From positions 1-9,346 of the forward strand of contig MVRP01000165.1 of the NCBI GenBank assembly GCA_002067405.1: 9,346 nucleotides of DNA, read 5' to 3'. The stretch is from Syntrophorhabdaceae bacterium PtaU1.Bin034 (lineage in GTDB: Bacteria > Desulfobacterota_G > Syntrophorhabdia > Syntrophorhabdales > WCHB1-27). Position 1 is the stretch's first letter. Each line of letters begins with the position of its first letter. The notes beneath the pieces were generated by a model, which saw nothing but the letters and a program-made list of their open reading frames with translations, had not been told where the DNA came from and made no database searches. Shown here in pieces: positions 1 through 7,410 of the stretch. Both the position numbers and the translations under genes were made by a program.

Positions 1-1467
1 GCTCGATTCATCCCTCAGGACCGTGAGGGAGACGCGCAGGAAAATCGTCTGATTCCGGAGCGTGAGCCTTACTTCCTTCGACATGCTCTCGTTTGCCCCC
101 TCTTTGATCCCCTTCAGGAAGGACCTGATGATCCTCTTAAAATCCTCCCCGACAATATTCCTCAGGGGAATACCGAACCAGTCCCCGGTTTCCACTTTAA
201 GGATGTCCTTTGCCGCACGGTTCATGAGGAGAAGATTGCCTTTCACGTCGGTCGTAATAATTCCCGTGGCCACGTTCTCGAGAATGACCTCCATGTACTT
301 TCTCTTCTCTTCGATCTCGTCCTTCGCGATCTTTAGCTCCCTGGCCATTCTGTTGAAGGCGCTTACCAGGGTCCCGATCTCGTCCTTGCCCCTGTCCTCC
401 AGGCTGATATCAAATCTTCCCTTTGCGATGATGGCCGCCCCTTCTTTCACCCTTTCCAGCGGCACTGCTATCTCGGTCGCCATCTTGATCCCGATCCATA
501 TGGAGAAGAATATGCTCAGGATGGTGATAAGAAAGAGAGGGATAATAAAACTGTACTTCAAGATCTTCTTGAGCGGCCTTGCCTCCTTGAATTCCGTGTG
601 GATCTTCGTGATTTGTTTCATGCTCTGGGTGCCCTTTACCCTGATCTTTTCTCCGAGGAAAAGGAGGCCTTTCAGCTGCCCTGTCTCATCGGTCAGCGGC
701 GTAAGGAACACGAGAAGTTCCCCATCCTTCAGGGGGGCGAATTGCCTTGCCTGCCTGTTTTTGAGGAATGACTTCGACTTTTCCGCCAGGATTTCGTTCA
801 TCTGCTCGGTAAGGGCGCCTGATGCCTTGACAGGCTTTCCTGCCACGTCGAGAACCGCGAGATATCCGAGAAAATTCGACTTCCCCTCTTTCTTGATGAA
901 AGCCGCCAGTTCCTTGTCCTTCTCCAGCATGCCCCTGTCGCGGATCGTTGCGGCCAGTTGATTGCCCATCTTCTCGTACCGGCTGAACAGATTCTCGTAG
1001 TAGAAATCCGAGAGTTCCCGGGCACTTTCAACAGCGTCCTCAACCTTCTGACTGAACCATTTGTCCATGCTGATATAAAAAAACCACGTGGTGAGAATGA
1101 ACAGGACGGTGGAAGAGATGATGGAAACGGAAAAAATGGTAACCGTAAGTTTTGTCTTTAGCCCCGATCCCCAGATACCCCGTTTCTTTTCTATATAGGT
1201 TTTCAAGATGATGCGGGTTGCAAGAAAGATCAGGAGCAGGATCAAGAGAAAATTGAGGTTGAGTATGGCGATGAGGAGCTTGTTGTCGAGAACGGGCATG
1301 AACTTTCGAAAAAAGGGGAGATTCGTCTCCAGATAGACGAGAAATCCGACGATGACTGAAATCGCCAGGATGTAAAGAAGCTCTTTTTTGTGCTTGCTCA
1401 TGAATCCGGCTTCGTCCGGCTGTGCGGCGTTCGTTTTTTCTTCTTGTTTCTTTTCGGAAGGCGCCAT
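1..1467 (-). CDS. NtrY-like membrane sensor histidine kinase (C-terminal part outside window)
   Basis: Partial gene: the first 489 residues are visible, running from an ATG at 1467-1465 off the left edge. AGGAAACAG lies just upstream of the ATG as ribosome binding site. A charged cytoplasmic N-terminus of about 28 residues is followed by hydrophobic segments at about 30-45, 62-84 and 105-131. A probable periplasmic region spans 132-303, with a fourth membrane segment at 304-328. A HAMP linker follows (about 329-381, with DEIGTLVSAFNRMA), then a PAS domain from about 391 (ENVATGIITTD, LLLMNRAA). This layout, and the WFSQKV segment after the third membrane helix, match NtrY-type kinases, which sense nitrogen or redox state and usually phosphorylate NtrX. 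The HisKA and ATPase domains and any ntrX lie beyond the window. It is the last visible gene of the minus-strand string, 28 bases after pgeF. The signal sensed cannot be read from the sequence. The family call is solid; the name NtrY itself is less certain. Confidence 0.85.
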   Translation of the reverse strand, partial: MAPSEKKQEEKTNAAQPDEAGFMSKHKKELLYILAISVIVGFLVYLETNLPFFRKFMPVLDNKLLIAILNLNFLLILLLIFLATRIILKTYIEKKRGIWGSGLKTKLTVTIFSVSIISSTVLFILTTWFFYISMDKWFSQKVEDAVESARELSDFYYENLFSRYEKMGNQLAATIRDRGMLEKDKELAAFIKKEGKSNFLGYLAVLDVAGKPVKASGALTEQMNEILAEKSKSFLKNRQARQFAPLKDGELLVFLTPLTDETGQLKGLLFLGEKIRVKGTQSMKQITKIHTEFKEARPLKKILKYSFIIPLFLITILSIFFSIWIGIKMATEIAVPLERVKEGAAIIAKGRFDISLEDRGKDEIGTLVSAFNRMARELKIAKDEIEEKRKYMEVILENVATGIITTDVKGNLLLMNRAAKDILKVETGDWFGIPLRNIVGEDFKRIIRSFLKGIKEGANESMSKEVRLTLRNQTIFLRVSLTVLRDESS

Positions 1468-1495
1468 TCTGTTTCCTGCCGGTCTAGAGTATAAC

Positions 1496-2206
1496 TTATC
1501 CTTTCAACAGGACAAAGCTTATCTGCCTGCCTTTATGGCTGTCGCGCCTCGCAGAGAAAAAGAGGTCCTGCCGGCATGACGTGCAGAGGTTCATATTGTA
1601 GATAGTTCCTATGCCTTCATTTTCGAGCAGCTTCCGATTCGCCCTCCTGAGGTCGAGGAACGTGGATGAACCCCTTTTCTCGAAGATGCGGGCGCTGAAC
1701 CCTTCCTGCTGAAAGGCCGAAACCACGTCTTCACCCACGTTGTAGCAGCAAGGCCCGATGCCGGGGCCGATAAGAGCGTTGATCCGCGCAGGAGGCACGC
1801 CCATTCCGATCATCATTCCGGCAGCTTTCCGCGCGATCTTCTGCACTGTCCCGCGCCATCCCGCATGAACGACGGCCGCGACCGGATAGTCAACGTCGTA
1901 GAGAATCACAGGAAGGCAGTCTGCGGTCTTTATTACCCCGGCCACGCCTTTTTCAAGCAGGACGAGGCCGTCCCCGGCGCCGGGCCGCTCGCCCTTTTCT
2001 ATCAGATGTACGGAATCACCGTGCTCCTGCTGCATAATGATGATGGCCGTGCCGCCAATGACCCGGATGAACTCCTGCCTTTGCTGCGGGTCGTTTATGA
2101 TCAGGTCTGACGATTTCGTCATAAAACCGTGAACAACGCCCGCTCGTGTGAGGGAGGGAAAGTGGTAGTACGACCAGGGACCGACTTCGATCAGCTCAAA
2201 CTGCAT
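1496..2206 (-). CDS. pgeF: Peptidoglycan editing factor / YfiH (DUF152, laccase-domain) family
   Basis: A 236-residue protein of normal length for the YfiH/PgeF family. In E. coli this factor removes peptidoglycan precursors carrying a wrong residue (L-serine for L-alanine) in the stem peptide; the family was earlier called multicopper polyphenol oxidase or laccase-like. The metal-site triad is intact: H62 in QQEHGDSV, C97 in KTADCLPVILYD and H114 in VVHAGWRGT. Other family blocks are IGPGIGPCCYNVGEDV (146-161), FLDLRRANRKLL (183-194) and the Cys pair in CTSCRQDLFFSARRD (208-222). The ATG at 2206-2204 follows a purine-rich AGGGAAGG site, and an in-frame TAA upstream rules out a longer start nearby. 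It lies between the rluD-type gene (61-base gap) and the kinase gene (28-base gap), probably cotranscribed with both. Cytoplasmic; no signal peptide. Confidence 0.93.
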   Translation of the reverse strand: MQFELIEVGPWSYYHFPSLTRAGVVHGFMTKSSDLIINDPQQRQEFIRVIGGTAIIIMQQEHGDSVHLIEKGERPGAGDGLVLLEKGVAGVIKTADCLPVILYDVDYPVAAVVHAGWRGTVQKIARKAAGMMIGMGVPPARINALIGPGIGPCCYNVGEDVVSAFQQEGFSARIFEKRGSSTFLDLRRANRKLLENEGIGTIYNMNLCTSCRQDLFFSARRDSHKGRQISFVLLKG

Positions 2207-2267
2207 GGCCTTCCCTGCGCCTTTTTATTCTTCGCCACTTTTTCTCCATGATTCTCCCCGGGTCCGG

Positions 2268-3173
2268 TCAACCGTGCGTGTCCACAAATTCCTGCATGTC
2301 GGCCGGCACCGGGGCTTCCACAAACACCTTATCGCCTTTTTCGGGATGGTCGAAGGTGATCCTGTATGCATGCAGGAGCGGCCGGTCCGTCAGCCTGCGC
2401 GCCCGTTTGCCGTAAAGCTCGTCTCCTACGACAGGATGGCCTATATGGCTCATGTGGACCCTGATCTGGTGCGTCCTTCCTGTCTTGGGATAGACCTCGA
2501 CGTAAGTAAACCCTTTCAGTCTCCTGATCACTTTGAAGCGCGAGAACGATGATCGGCCTCCCTTTCCGCCCTTCGCGACCATAGCCATCCGCTTCCTGTC
2601 TCTGGGATGCCTGCCTATCTCGCCCTCCACCACACCCTCTTCAACCTTCGTCTCGCCCTCCACCACCGCCCGGTAAACCTTTTCCACGCTTCGCTCGTGG
2701 AACTGGCTGGAAAGCGTCTCCTGGGTCTTCCTGTCCTTCGCCACAATAATGACCCCGGTCGTGCCCTTGTCCAGACGGTGAACGATGCCGGGCCTGTCAT
2801 TGCGGTCCCTGTCCGTCTCCCTCACGTAGTTGAGAATGGCATTGACGAGAGTGCCCTGACGGTGGCCGAGAGAAGGATGGACGACCATGTCCTTCGGCTT
2901 GTCGATCACAAGCAGATAGTCGTCCTCATAGAGGATCTTGACCGGTATGTCCTCCGCCACAAGAAGGACCGGTTCCTCGCTGGTTATCTCGCCCTCGATC
3001 TCAATGTTCCGCTTTACCTTGAAAGAGGGCTTGGGTATCCTGTCCTGCACGCGGACATGGCCGCCCTCGATAAGGTTTTTGACCCTTGACCGGGGCAGAG
3101 AGAGCCTTTCGGAAAGGTAGACATCAATTCTCACATTGTCCGTGTCGGCGATGATGCGAAAACTATCGTCCAT
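2268..3173 (-). CDS. rluD: RluA/RluD-family 23S rRNA pseudouridine synthase
   Basis: A 301-residue protein with an N-terminal S4 RNA-binding domain (about 13-62, VRIDVYLSERLSLPRSRVKNLI) and an RluA-type catalytic domain (about 80-295). The catalytic aspartate is D135 in GIVHRLDKGTTG. Other family blocks are LLVIDKPKDMVVHPS (87-101), KTGRTHQIRVHM (230-241) and GHPVVGDELYG (245-255). RluD makes pseudouridines in helix 69 of 23S rRNA, but close relatives (RluA, RluC) modify other sites, so the target is inferred from the S4 domain and overall resemblance. The ATG at 3173-3171 lies inside the end of selA (11-base overlap, frames shifted) with only a weak Shine-Dalgarno match, which points to translation coupled to selA. 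The stop is TGA. The length is typical for the family. Confidence 0.9.
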   Translation of the reverse strand: MDDSFRIIADTDNVRIDVYLSERLSLPRSRVKNLIEGGHVRVQDRIPKPSFKVKRNIEIEGEITSEEPVLLVAEDIPVKILYEDDYLLVIDKPKDMVVHPSLGHRQGTLVNAILNYVRETDRDRNDRPGIVHRLDKGTTGVIIVAKDRKTQETLSSQFHERSVEKVYRAVVEGETKVEEGVVEGEIGRHPRDRKRMAMVAKGGKGGRSSFSRFKVIRRLKGFTYVEVYPKTGRTHQIRVHMSHIGHPVVGDELYGKRARRLTDRPLLHAYRITFDHPEKGDKVFVEAPVPADMQEFVDTHG

Positions 3174-4554
3174 CTCGGAGGGCTGTTTCTATGCCGGAAA
3201 GCAGGTGAGGCTCATCTGCTTCCTGCACGGTCCTCATATCGATCAGGAAACGGCCTTTTTCTATCCTTCCGATCACCGGAACGGGAAGGCCGCGCATGTT
3301 CTGCTCGAACCTCTCGACGCTGATATCATTAGGTTGCAGGGACAGGCCGCAGGAAGGTATGGAAACATCGGGCAGGCTGCCGCCGCCGACTTCGGAATAC
3401 ATCCTCGCTACCTCAATCGTTGCTTTCACAGCGCGCCTCTGAAGAAGGCGGCGAAGACGGCCGGCTCTCGTCTTCAGTGTCGTCTCATCCTGGTAAAGCA
3501 TGCGCAGGACCGGGATCTCCAGCCTGGCTTTATCGAGGTCAAGGTAGAGGAGGAGTGTTGCTTCCAGTGCCGACAGGGTAAATTTGTCGGGTCTCAGTGC
3601 CCTTGTGAGAGGGTTTTTCTTGAGGGCGTCAATAAGGCCTTTTTTGCCGACCACAATCCCTGCCTGGGGGCCTCCGAGCAACTTGTCGCCGCTGAAAGAA
3701 ATGAGGTCGATGTTTTTCTTCACCTCTTCCCTGATGGTCGGTTCCGAGAAGCCCAAGTGGTTGCCGAGGGGAGAAAAAAGACCGCTGCCCGTGTCAAAGT
3801 AGAAGGGGATGTCGCGGCTGGCAGCGAGCGATGTCAGTTCCTCGCTCGTCGTTTCATGGACGAACCCCCTGATCCTGTAGTTGCTGGTATGGGCCTTCAT
3901 GATCAGCCCTGTTCTTTCATTGACGGCCCGCTCGTAGTCCTCCCTGAAGGTCCTGTTCGTGGTGCCCACTTCCCGCAGGACCGCGCCGCTCTTTTCCATT
4001 ACTTCAGGGATACGGAAAGAGCCGCCGATTTCGATCAGTTCCCCCCGTCCTATGATCACTTCCTTCCCGTCTGCAAACGTATTGAGCGTGAGAAGGACAG
4101 CGGCTGCATTGTTGTTGACGATGAGCGCACCTTCGGCCCCGGTGAGCCTTGTCATGAGAGAGAGGCAATGGTCGTGGCGGTCGCCCCTCCTGCCTTCCTC
4201 AAGGTTATATTCAAGGTTCGAATAGCCGGATGCGACGGCAAGAAGGCGCTCAAATGCGAAACGGGGTAGAGGGGACCGGCCGAGATTCGTGTGAATGACG
4301 ACGCCCGTGCCGTTGACGACCTTCCTGAGGTGAGGCGACAGGGATCGTGCTGTCCGTCTCTTCGTCTCCTCGATGATGGCCGGGACAGCCGGCACTGAAT
4401 CAGCCCTGCCTTCCTTTATTGCGGCACGGAGCTCGTTAAGGATATCCCGAAGATTATCCTTTGCCGTTGCCTCGGGATAGACGCTCAGGTCACCCCATTT
4501 TTCATCCTTCAGGATGTCATCGACTTTCGGTATCTGTCGCAGTAGATCTTTCAT
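3163..4554 (-). CDS. selA: L-seryl-tRNA(Sec) selenium transferase (selenocysteine synthase)
   Basis: SelA is a PLP enzyme that converts seryl-tRNA(Sec) to selenocysteyl-tRNA(Sec) using selenophosphate. From the chosen start the protein has 463 residues, equal to E. coli SelA. The frame is open upstream to an ATG at 4614, but the ATG at 4554-4552 (MKDLLRQIPKVDDIL) fits the family N-terminus and forms an ATGA overlap with the stop of the preceding radical SAM gene. Recognisable blocks are LSPHLRKVVNGTGVVIHTNLG (72-92), SNLEYNLEEGRRGDRH (112-127), LIVNNNAAAVLLTL (144-157), GGSFRIPEVMEKSGA (177-191), VGTTNRT (196-202) and SFSGDKLLGGPQAG (286-299). K291 in the last block is the expected Schiff-base lysine. 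Its presence implies that the organism makes selenoproteins, so selB, selD and selC should be elsewhere, since none is in this window. The next gene, rluD, overlaps its end. Confidence 0.97.
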   Translation of the reverse strand: MKDLLRQIPKVDDILKDEKWGDLSVYPEATAKDNLRDILNELRAAIKEGRADSVPAVPAIIEETKRRTARSLSPHLRKVVNGTGVVIHTNLGRSPLPRFAFERLLAVASGYSNLEYNLEEGRRGDRHDHCLSLMTRLTGAEGALIVNNNAAAVLLTLNTFADGKEVIIGRGELIEIGGSFRIPEVMEKSGAVLREVGTTNRTFREDYERAVNERTGLIMKAHTSNYRIRGFVHETTSEELTSLAASRDIPFYFDTGSGLFSPLGNHLGFSEPTIREEVKKNIDLISFSGDKLLGGPQAGIVVGKKGLIDALKKNPLTRALRPDKFTLSALEATLLLYLDLDKARLEIPVLRMLYQDETTLKTRAGRLRRLLQRRAVKATIEVARMYSEVGGGSLPDVSIPSCGLSLQPNDISVERFEQNMRGLPVPVIGRIEKGRFLIDMRTVQEADEPHLLSGIETALRDGR

Positions 4555-6269
4555 CGTCCCATTATCGTCTTGAGAATGTTGAGGAAGTTCATCCGGAGCA
4601 TGCCTGTGGGCCATTCGAGCTCCTTTTTTTCGCCGATAGTGCTGATATTTTTTTCGACGTTGATCCGGAGTTCGGAGATCTTTTTTTCTCTGCCCGCATC
4701 ATCCATACCCATCGCGTGGTCGATCTCGTGGACGGTATCAAGCGAGAAGATTATCCTTTTTTCAACCTCTTCATAGGTCTTCTTCGTGATCAGGCCGTGC
4801 TGCATCTTCACCTTGTTGAGGGCCAGCGCGGAACGGTAGGTGCTGTCGACGATCTCGTCCCGATTCATCCATTTCGTTTCGTAGTTGAGGAAATACTTCC
4901 ATCCCGGTTGAAGCATTGCCTGTCTGTGTGACTCTACATCCCTGAACAGGAGCTTGTAGCCATGCGCCTCGGGCGTCTCGAAGACCATGCTGCCGGGATC
5001 GACGAAAGGCGCAAGGGGTGAGATGAAAGGCGTGGTCACCTTCGATTTTCCCAGGTTCTGCAGGAGATGATCGCAATAGTTCGCCGTCTCCATAACGGAA
5101 TTATAGTCTTGTTCGGGTAATCCGACCATGAAAAAAAGATCGATGCGCTTGCATCCATATTCAACCAGGTTATCGATGAGCCTCTCCATGCTCTGGTTTG
5201 TGTACGGCCGTCCAAAGGCATGCCTGACCTTCTCCTCATGGGACTCGGGAGACAATTCAACATTGAAGCTCTCCACCGCCCGGCTGATCATCCTGACGTG
5301 TTCCTTGCTCGGCGGGTTGAAAAATTCGAAGACAAAGCTGTTCTTTATCCGCTCTTTTTTCAGCAGGAACAAAAGCTCCTCGCCGTAGTGCGCGCCGCTC
5401 TGGAAAAGGTCGCCTATGATAAAGATAGGTCCTTTGAGATGAGACGCCACCTCCCTGATCTCGTTCATGAGGAGTTGGGGTGATTTGAAAGCCGCCTTTT
5501 CCCTCCCGAACATGTTCTTGAAAGCGAACCTGGACCCGCCGCAGGTCTTGCAGTTGTAGGTACACCCTCGACAGGTGAAAATGGCGGTTATGGGATATTT
5601 GGGCCAGTTGACGAAGGGAACGTAGCCCCAGAAGTCTCTGTATCTCATGACTTTCTTTATGATGTGCCGGTAATCGACATTCGTGTAGTTGAGATCACCG
5701 GGGACGAACGTGATGGGATTCGCGACAACCGTACCGCGCTCATCCCTGAACGTGACATTCGGCACATCATGAGGCAACGCGCCGACCCGGATAGCATTCA
5801 TGAGGAGCTTGAGCGGCTCCTCGGTCGAATCTCCCCGGACGACATAATCGATGCTCTCGTACCGTTCGAGCAGTTCTTTATGGAAATAGGTCGAGGACAA
5901 GCCGCCGAAGATCACCGGCGTGTGGGGATGATGTTTCTTCACCAATTCAGAAACGGCGATCGCTCCCTGAACGTGAGGCATCCAGTGAAGGTCTATGCCG
6001 AAAGCCTTTGTTTTTATGTTCCTGATCTCTTTTTCCGGGTCGTATGCCCTGTTCCTCAGCATCTTGTAGGCAAGGTTTATGATCCTTACCTTGAACCCGA
6101 ATCTTTCAAGATACTCGGAAAGGCTCGCAAAGCCGATGGGATACATCTCAAAGATAGGGGTGGAGGGTATGACATCGCTTATGGGTCCATGGAGCACGGA
6201 TACCTTTCGGAAGTCATAAACACTCGGTGCGTGGAGCAAGACAAGATCCGGCATTGCTATTTGTATCAT
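4551..6269 (-). CDS. B12-binding-domain radical SAM protein, function unknown
   Basis: A 572-residue protein. Residues about 8-165 look like a cobalamin-binding Rossmann domain: a VLLHAPS strand, PIGFASLSEYLERFGFKVRI (44-63), VIFGGLSSTYF (119-129) and DYVVRGDSTEEPLKLL (141-156). The radical SAM core follows. Its 4Fe-4S motif is C236-x3-C240-x2-C243 in TCRGCTYNCKTCGGS, with an additional C233. Later landmarks are GDLFQSGAH (286-294), ELSPESHEEKVRHAFGRPY (338-356) and FFMVGLPEQDYNSV (379-392). A charged C-terminal tail of about 100 residues has no motif I recognise. The family resembles uncharacterised B12-binding radical SAM proteins (possibly the group named after Thermoplasma Ta0216, from memory and unverified). 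The substrate is unknown. A TGA lies in frame six codons upstream, so the start is M1 or M6 (6254). It is the first gene of the operon, and its TGA overlaps the selA start. Confidence 0.88.
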   Translation of the reverse strand: MIQIAMPDLVLLHAPSVYDFRKVSVLHGPISDVIPSTPIFEMYPIGFASLSEYLERFGFKVRIINLAYKMLRNRAYDPEKEIRNIKTKAFGIDLHWMPHVQGAIAVSELVKKHHPHTPVIFGGLSSTYFHKELLERYESIDYVVRGDSTEEPLKLLMNAIRVGALPHDVPNVTFRDERGTVVANPITFVPGDLNYTNVDYRHIIKKVMRYRDFWGYVPFVNWPKYPITAIFTCRGCTYNCKTCGGSRFAFKNMFGREKAAFKSPQLLMNEIREVASHLKGPIFIIGDLFQSGAHYGEELLFLLKKERIKNSFVFEFFNPPSKEHVRMISRAVESFNVELSPESHEEKVRHAFGRPYTNQSMERLIDNLVEYGCKRIDLFFMVGLPEQDYNSVMETANYCDHLLQNLGKSKVTTPFISPLAPFVDPGSMVFETPEAHGYKLLFRDVESHRQAMLQPGWKYFLNYETKWMNRDEIVDSTYRSALALNKVKMQHGLITKKTYEEVEKRIIFSLDTVHEIDHAMGMDDAGREKKISELRINVEKNISTIGEKKELEWPTGMLRMNFLNILKTIMGR

Positions 6270-6295
6270 ATCGGATGGCCGATATCAAACGGCAT
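6266..6295 (-). other. Possible 9-codon leader ORF ending on the radical SAM start codon
   Basis: On the minus strand GGAGAG (6301-6296) directly precedes an ATG at 6295-6293. This opens a nine-codon ORF (MPFDIGHPI) whose TGA (6268-6266) overlaps the ATG of the radical SAM gene as ATGA. The overlap is the same geometry seen at the next junction, radical SAM to selA, and would allow translational coupling. The spacing from GGAG to the ATG is only 2 bases, shorter than ideal, so initiation may be weak. An ORF this short could arise by chance. Confidence 0.3.
6268..6285 (-). promoter_or_regulatory. Perfect inverted repeat covering the radical SAM start codon
   Basis: ATATCGG (6268-6274) and CCGATAT (6279-6285) form a perfect 7-bp dyad around a 4-base loop. 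In the minus-strand RNA the 3' arm contains the A and U of the AUG at 6269-6267, so folding would hide the start codon. The same DNA could instead be a repressor site. No factor can be named from the sequence. Confidence 0.45.
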
Positions 6296-6299
6296 CTCT

Positions 6300-6401
6300 C
6301 CGGCAGAGGGGTGGTAAAGCCGGCAGGAAGACGAGCGAAGCGAGATGAGGGGGAAGGCCGGGGTACCCACGAAGTGGGTCGTGGCTTTGCCGGCAGAGGG
6401 G
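6300..6401 (+). repeat. 12-bp direct repeat CCGGCAGAGGGG, 90 bases apart
   Basis: The 12-mer CCGGCAGAGGGG occurs at 6300-6311 and again, identical, at 6390-6401. The second copy is inside the three-hairpin repeat and the first lies just before it, next to the leader of the radical SAM gene. This suggests a partial neighbouring repeat unit or an internally repeated element. Confidence 0.6.
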
Positions 6402-6422
6402 GCGCTGAGCCCCAATAACTGC
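6328..6422 (+). repeat. Three-hairpin interspersed repeat, copy A
   Basis: This copy shares ordered blocks with the minus-strand copy at 9107-9207: AAGAC, a GCGAAGCG-like stretch, GGGGAAGGCCGGG, a hairpin, GGCTTYGCCGG, GAGGGGGCG, GAGCCCC and ATAAYTGC. Hairpin 1 has stem ACCCAC/GTGGGT (6365-6370 with 6374-6379, loop GAA). Hairpin 2 has stem GGC/GCC (6383-6385 with 6389-6391, loop TTT). Hairpin 3 has stem GGGGC/GCCCC (6399-6403 with 6409-6413, loop GCTGA). The element lies between the divergent radical SAM and cysM genes and ends 10 bases before the predicted cysM -35 box. It has no coding content I believe and no T-tract typical of a terminator. It is best described as a REP-like or structured dispersed repeat of unknown function. 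Confidence 0.75.
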
Positions 6423-6432
6423 AAGGGCCCTA

Positions 6433-6461
6433 TTGTCTTGCCCGGCCCGTTCTGCTATTTT
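6433..6461 (+). promoter_or_regulatory. Predicted sigma-70 promoter of cysM
   Basis: TTGTCT (6433-6438) and TATTTT (6456-6461) are separated by 17 bases, and TGC directly before the -10 gives an extended -10 form. Transcription would start near 6468, leaving a leader of about 34 bases. The -10 region also falls in the small palindrome CTATTTTAATAG (6455-6466). This is a consensus match by eye only. Confidence 0.45.
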
Positions 6462-6488
6462 AATAGGAGAAATTCCAAGGAGTTTTTC

Positions 6489-6493
6489 GGAGG
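6489..6493 (+). promoter_or_regulatory. Ribosome binding site that decides the cysM start
   Basis: GGAGG at 6489-6493 stands 2 bases before an ATG at 6496 but 8 bases before the ATG at 6502. The 8-base spacing is optimal, so 6502 is chosen. The encoded N-terminus, MSILSAIGNTPLIQL, then matches the family. Confidence 0.75.
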
Positions 6494-6501
6494 TAATGCA
6501 A

Positions 6502-7410
6502 ATGTCCATACTCTCTGCCATTGGGAACACTCCCCTCATACAATTGATGCACCTTAATGGCCAGTCGAAGGTGAGGATCTTTGCAAAACTGGAAGGATGC
6601 AACCCCGGAGGATCGGTCAAGGATCGCCCGGCCTACTATATGATCAAGAATGCCGAGGAATCCGGGGAGTTGACCCGTGATAAGGTCATACTGGAGCCGA
6701 CGTCGGGAAACACCGGCATCGCCCTTGCTATGATCGCCGCTGCAAAAGGTTACCGGATCAGACTGTTCATGCCGGAGTGCGTGAGCACCGAAAGACGGAT
6801 CATCCTCGAGGCGCTGGGGGCAGAGGTTTTACTGACACCCGCAAAAGAAGGAACCGATGGGGCAATACGACGGGCGCACGAGCTTTACGATGCCGAATGC
6901 GGCAAATATTACATGCCCAACCAGTACGACAATCCGAGTAATGTCCAGGCACATTACGAAACCACCGGTCCGGAGATATACCGGCAGACAGGCGGAGAAG
7001 TGGACGTCTTTGTCGCGGGAATGGGCACGGGCGGTACGCTCATGGGCACGGGCAAATATCTGAAAGAGCAAAAGCCGCGCTGCCGGATAGTGGGTGTGGA
7101 GCCGACGCTGGGGCATGCCATACAGGGTCTGAAGAACATGCACGAATCCATTGTTCCGAAGATCTACAACGTGGAGAAGCTGGATGAGAAGCTTGTCGTA
7201 GAAGACATGGAGGCCTTCGAAATGGCAAGGACTCTTGCAGTCCGGGAAGGTGTATTTGTGGGTATGTCGAGCGGGGCGGCCGTGGCAGGCGCTTTAAGGG
7301 TGGCCGCTGAAATGAAGGAGGGCATCATTGTGGTGATACTGCCCGATCGCGGGGACCGCTACCTGAGCGTGATGCAGTTCAGATCGATCTGCGCGAAATG
7401 CCCGCCCTAA
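6502..7410 (+). CDS. cysM: PLP-dependent cysteine synthase, CysM type
   Basis: A 302-residue fold-type II PLP enzyme that makes cysteine from an activated serine (O-acetylserine, or O-phosphoserine in some relatives) and a sulfur donor. The Schiff-base lysine is K40 in NPGGSVKDRPA, the substrate loop is TSGNTGIALAM (67-77) and the phosphate loop is GMGTGGT (173-179). The C-terminal blocks REGVFVGMSSGAAVAGALRV (248-267) and PDRGDRYLS (281-289) look more like CysM than CysK. The frame is open upstream to 6433, but the ribosome binding site supports 6502. The protein ends in a Cys pair, C297-x2-C300, followed by PP. It is transcribed alone, divergent from the radical SAM operon and convergent with thrC. 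Cystathionine beta-synthase-like or O-phosphoserine sulfhydrylase activity cannot be excluded. Confidence 0.9.
   Translation: MSILSAIGNTPLIQLMHLNGQSKVRIFAKLEGCNPGGSVKDRPAYYMIKNAEESGELTRDKVILEPTSGNTGIALAMIAAAKGYRIRLFMPECVSTERRIILEALGAEVLLTPAKEGTDGAIRRAHELYDAECGKYYMPNQYDNPSNVQAHYETTGPEIYRQTGGEVDVFVAGMGTGGTLMGTGKYLKEQKPRCRIVGVEPTLGHAIQGLKNMHESIVPKIYNVEKLDEKLVVEDMEAFEMARTLAVREGVFVGMSSGAAVAGALRVAAEMKEGIIVVILPDRGDRYLSVMQFRSICAKCPP

Noticed and set aside
62..961. Long plus-strand open frame opposite the kinase gene
   Set aside because: It is the antisense of the NtrY-like gene. The minus frame carries clear membrane, HAMP and PAS features while the plus translation shows no family motif.
2196..2270. 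Possible selenocysteine readthrough of the rluD TGA into a basic 23-residue extension
   Set aside because: The frame after TGA stays open to 2196 and overlaps pgeF, and selA is in the operon. But the protein already ends where the family ends, and no convincing SECIS-like hairpin follows the TGA.
3136..4269. 377-codon plus-strand open frame across selA
   Set aside because: It is antisense to selA, which has full family motifs and catalytic lysine. The plus translation is low-complexity shadow.
5975..5994. DxHxxG-like cobalamin lower-ligand motif in the radical SAM protein (D93-L-H95)
   Set aside because: The sequence is DLHWMP, lacking the glycine, and it follows the third strand of the domain rather than the first, so it is not the canonical base-off motif.
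6398..6422. Hairpin 3 of the repeat as an intrinsic terminator
   Set aside because: The GC stem is followed by AATAACTGC or TATAATTGC, not a T-tract, in both copies.
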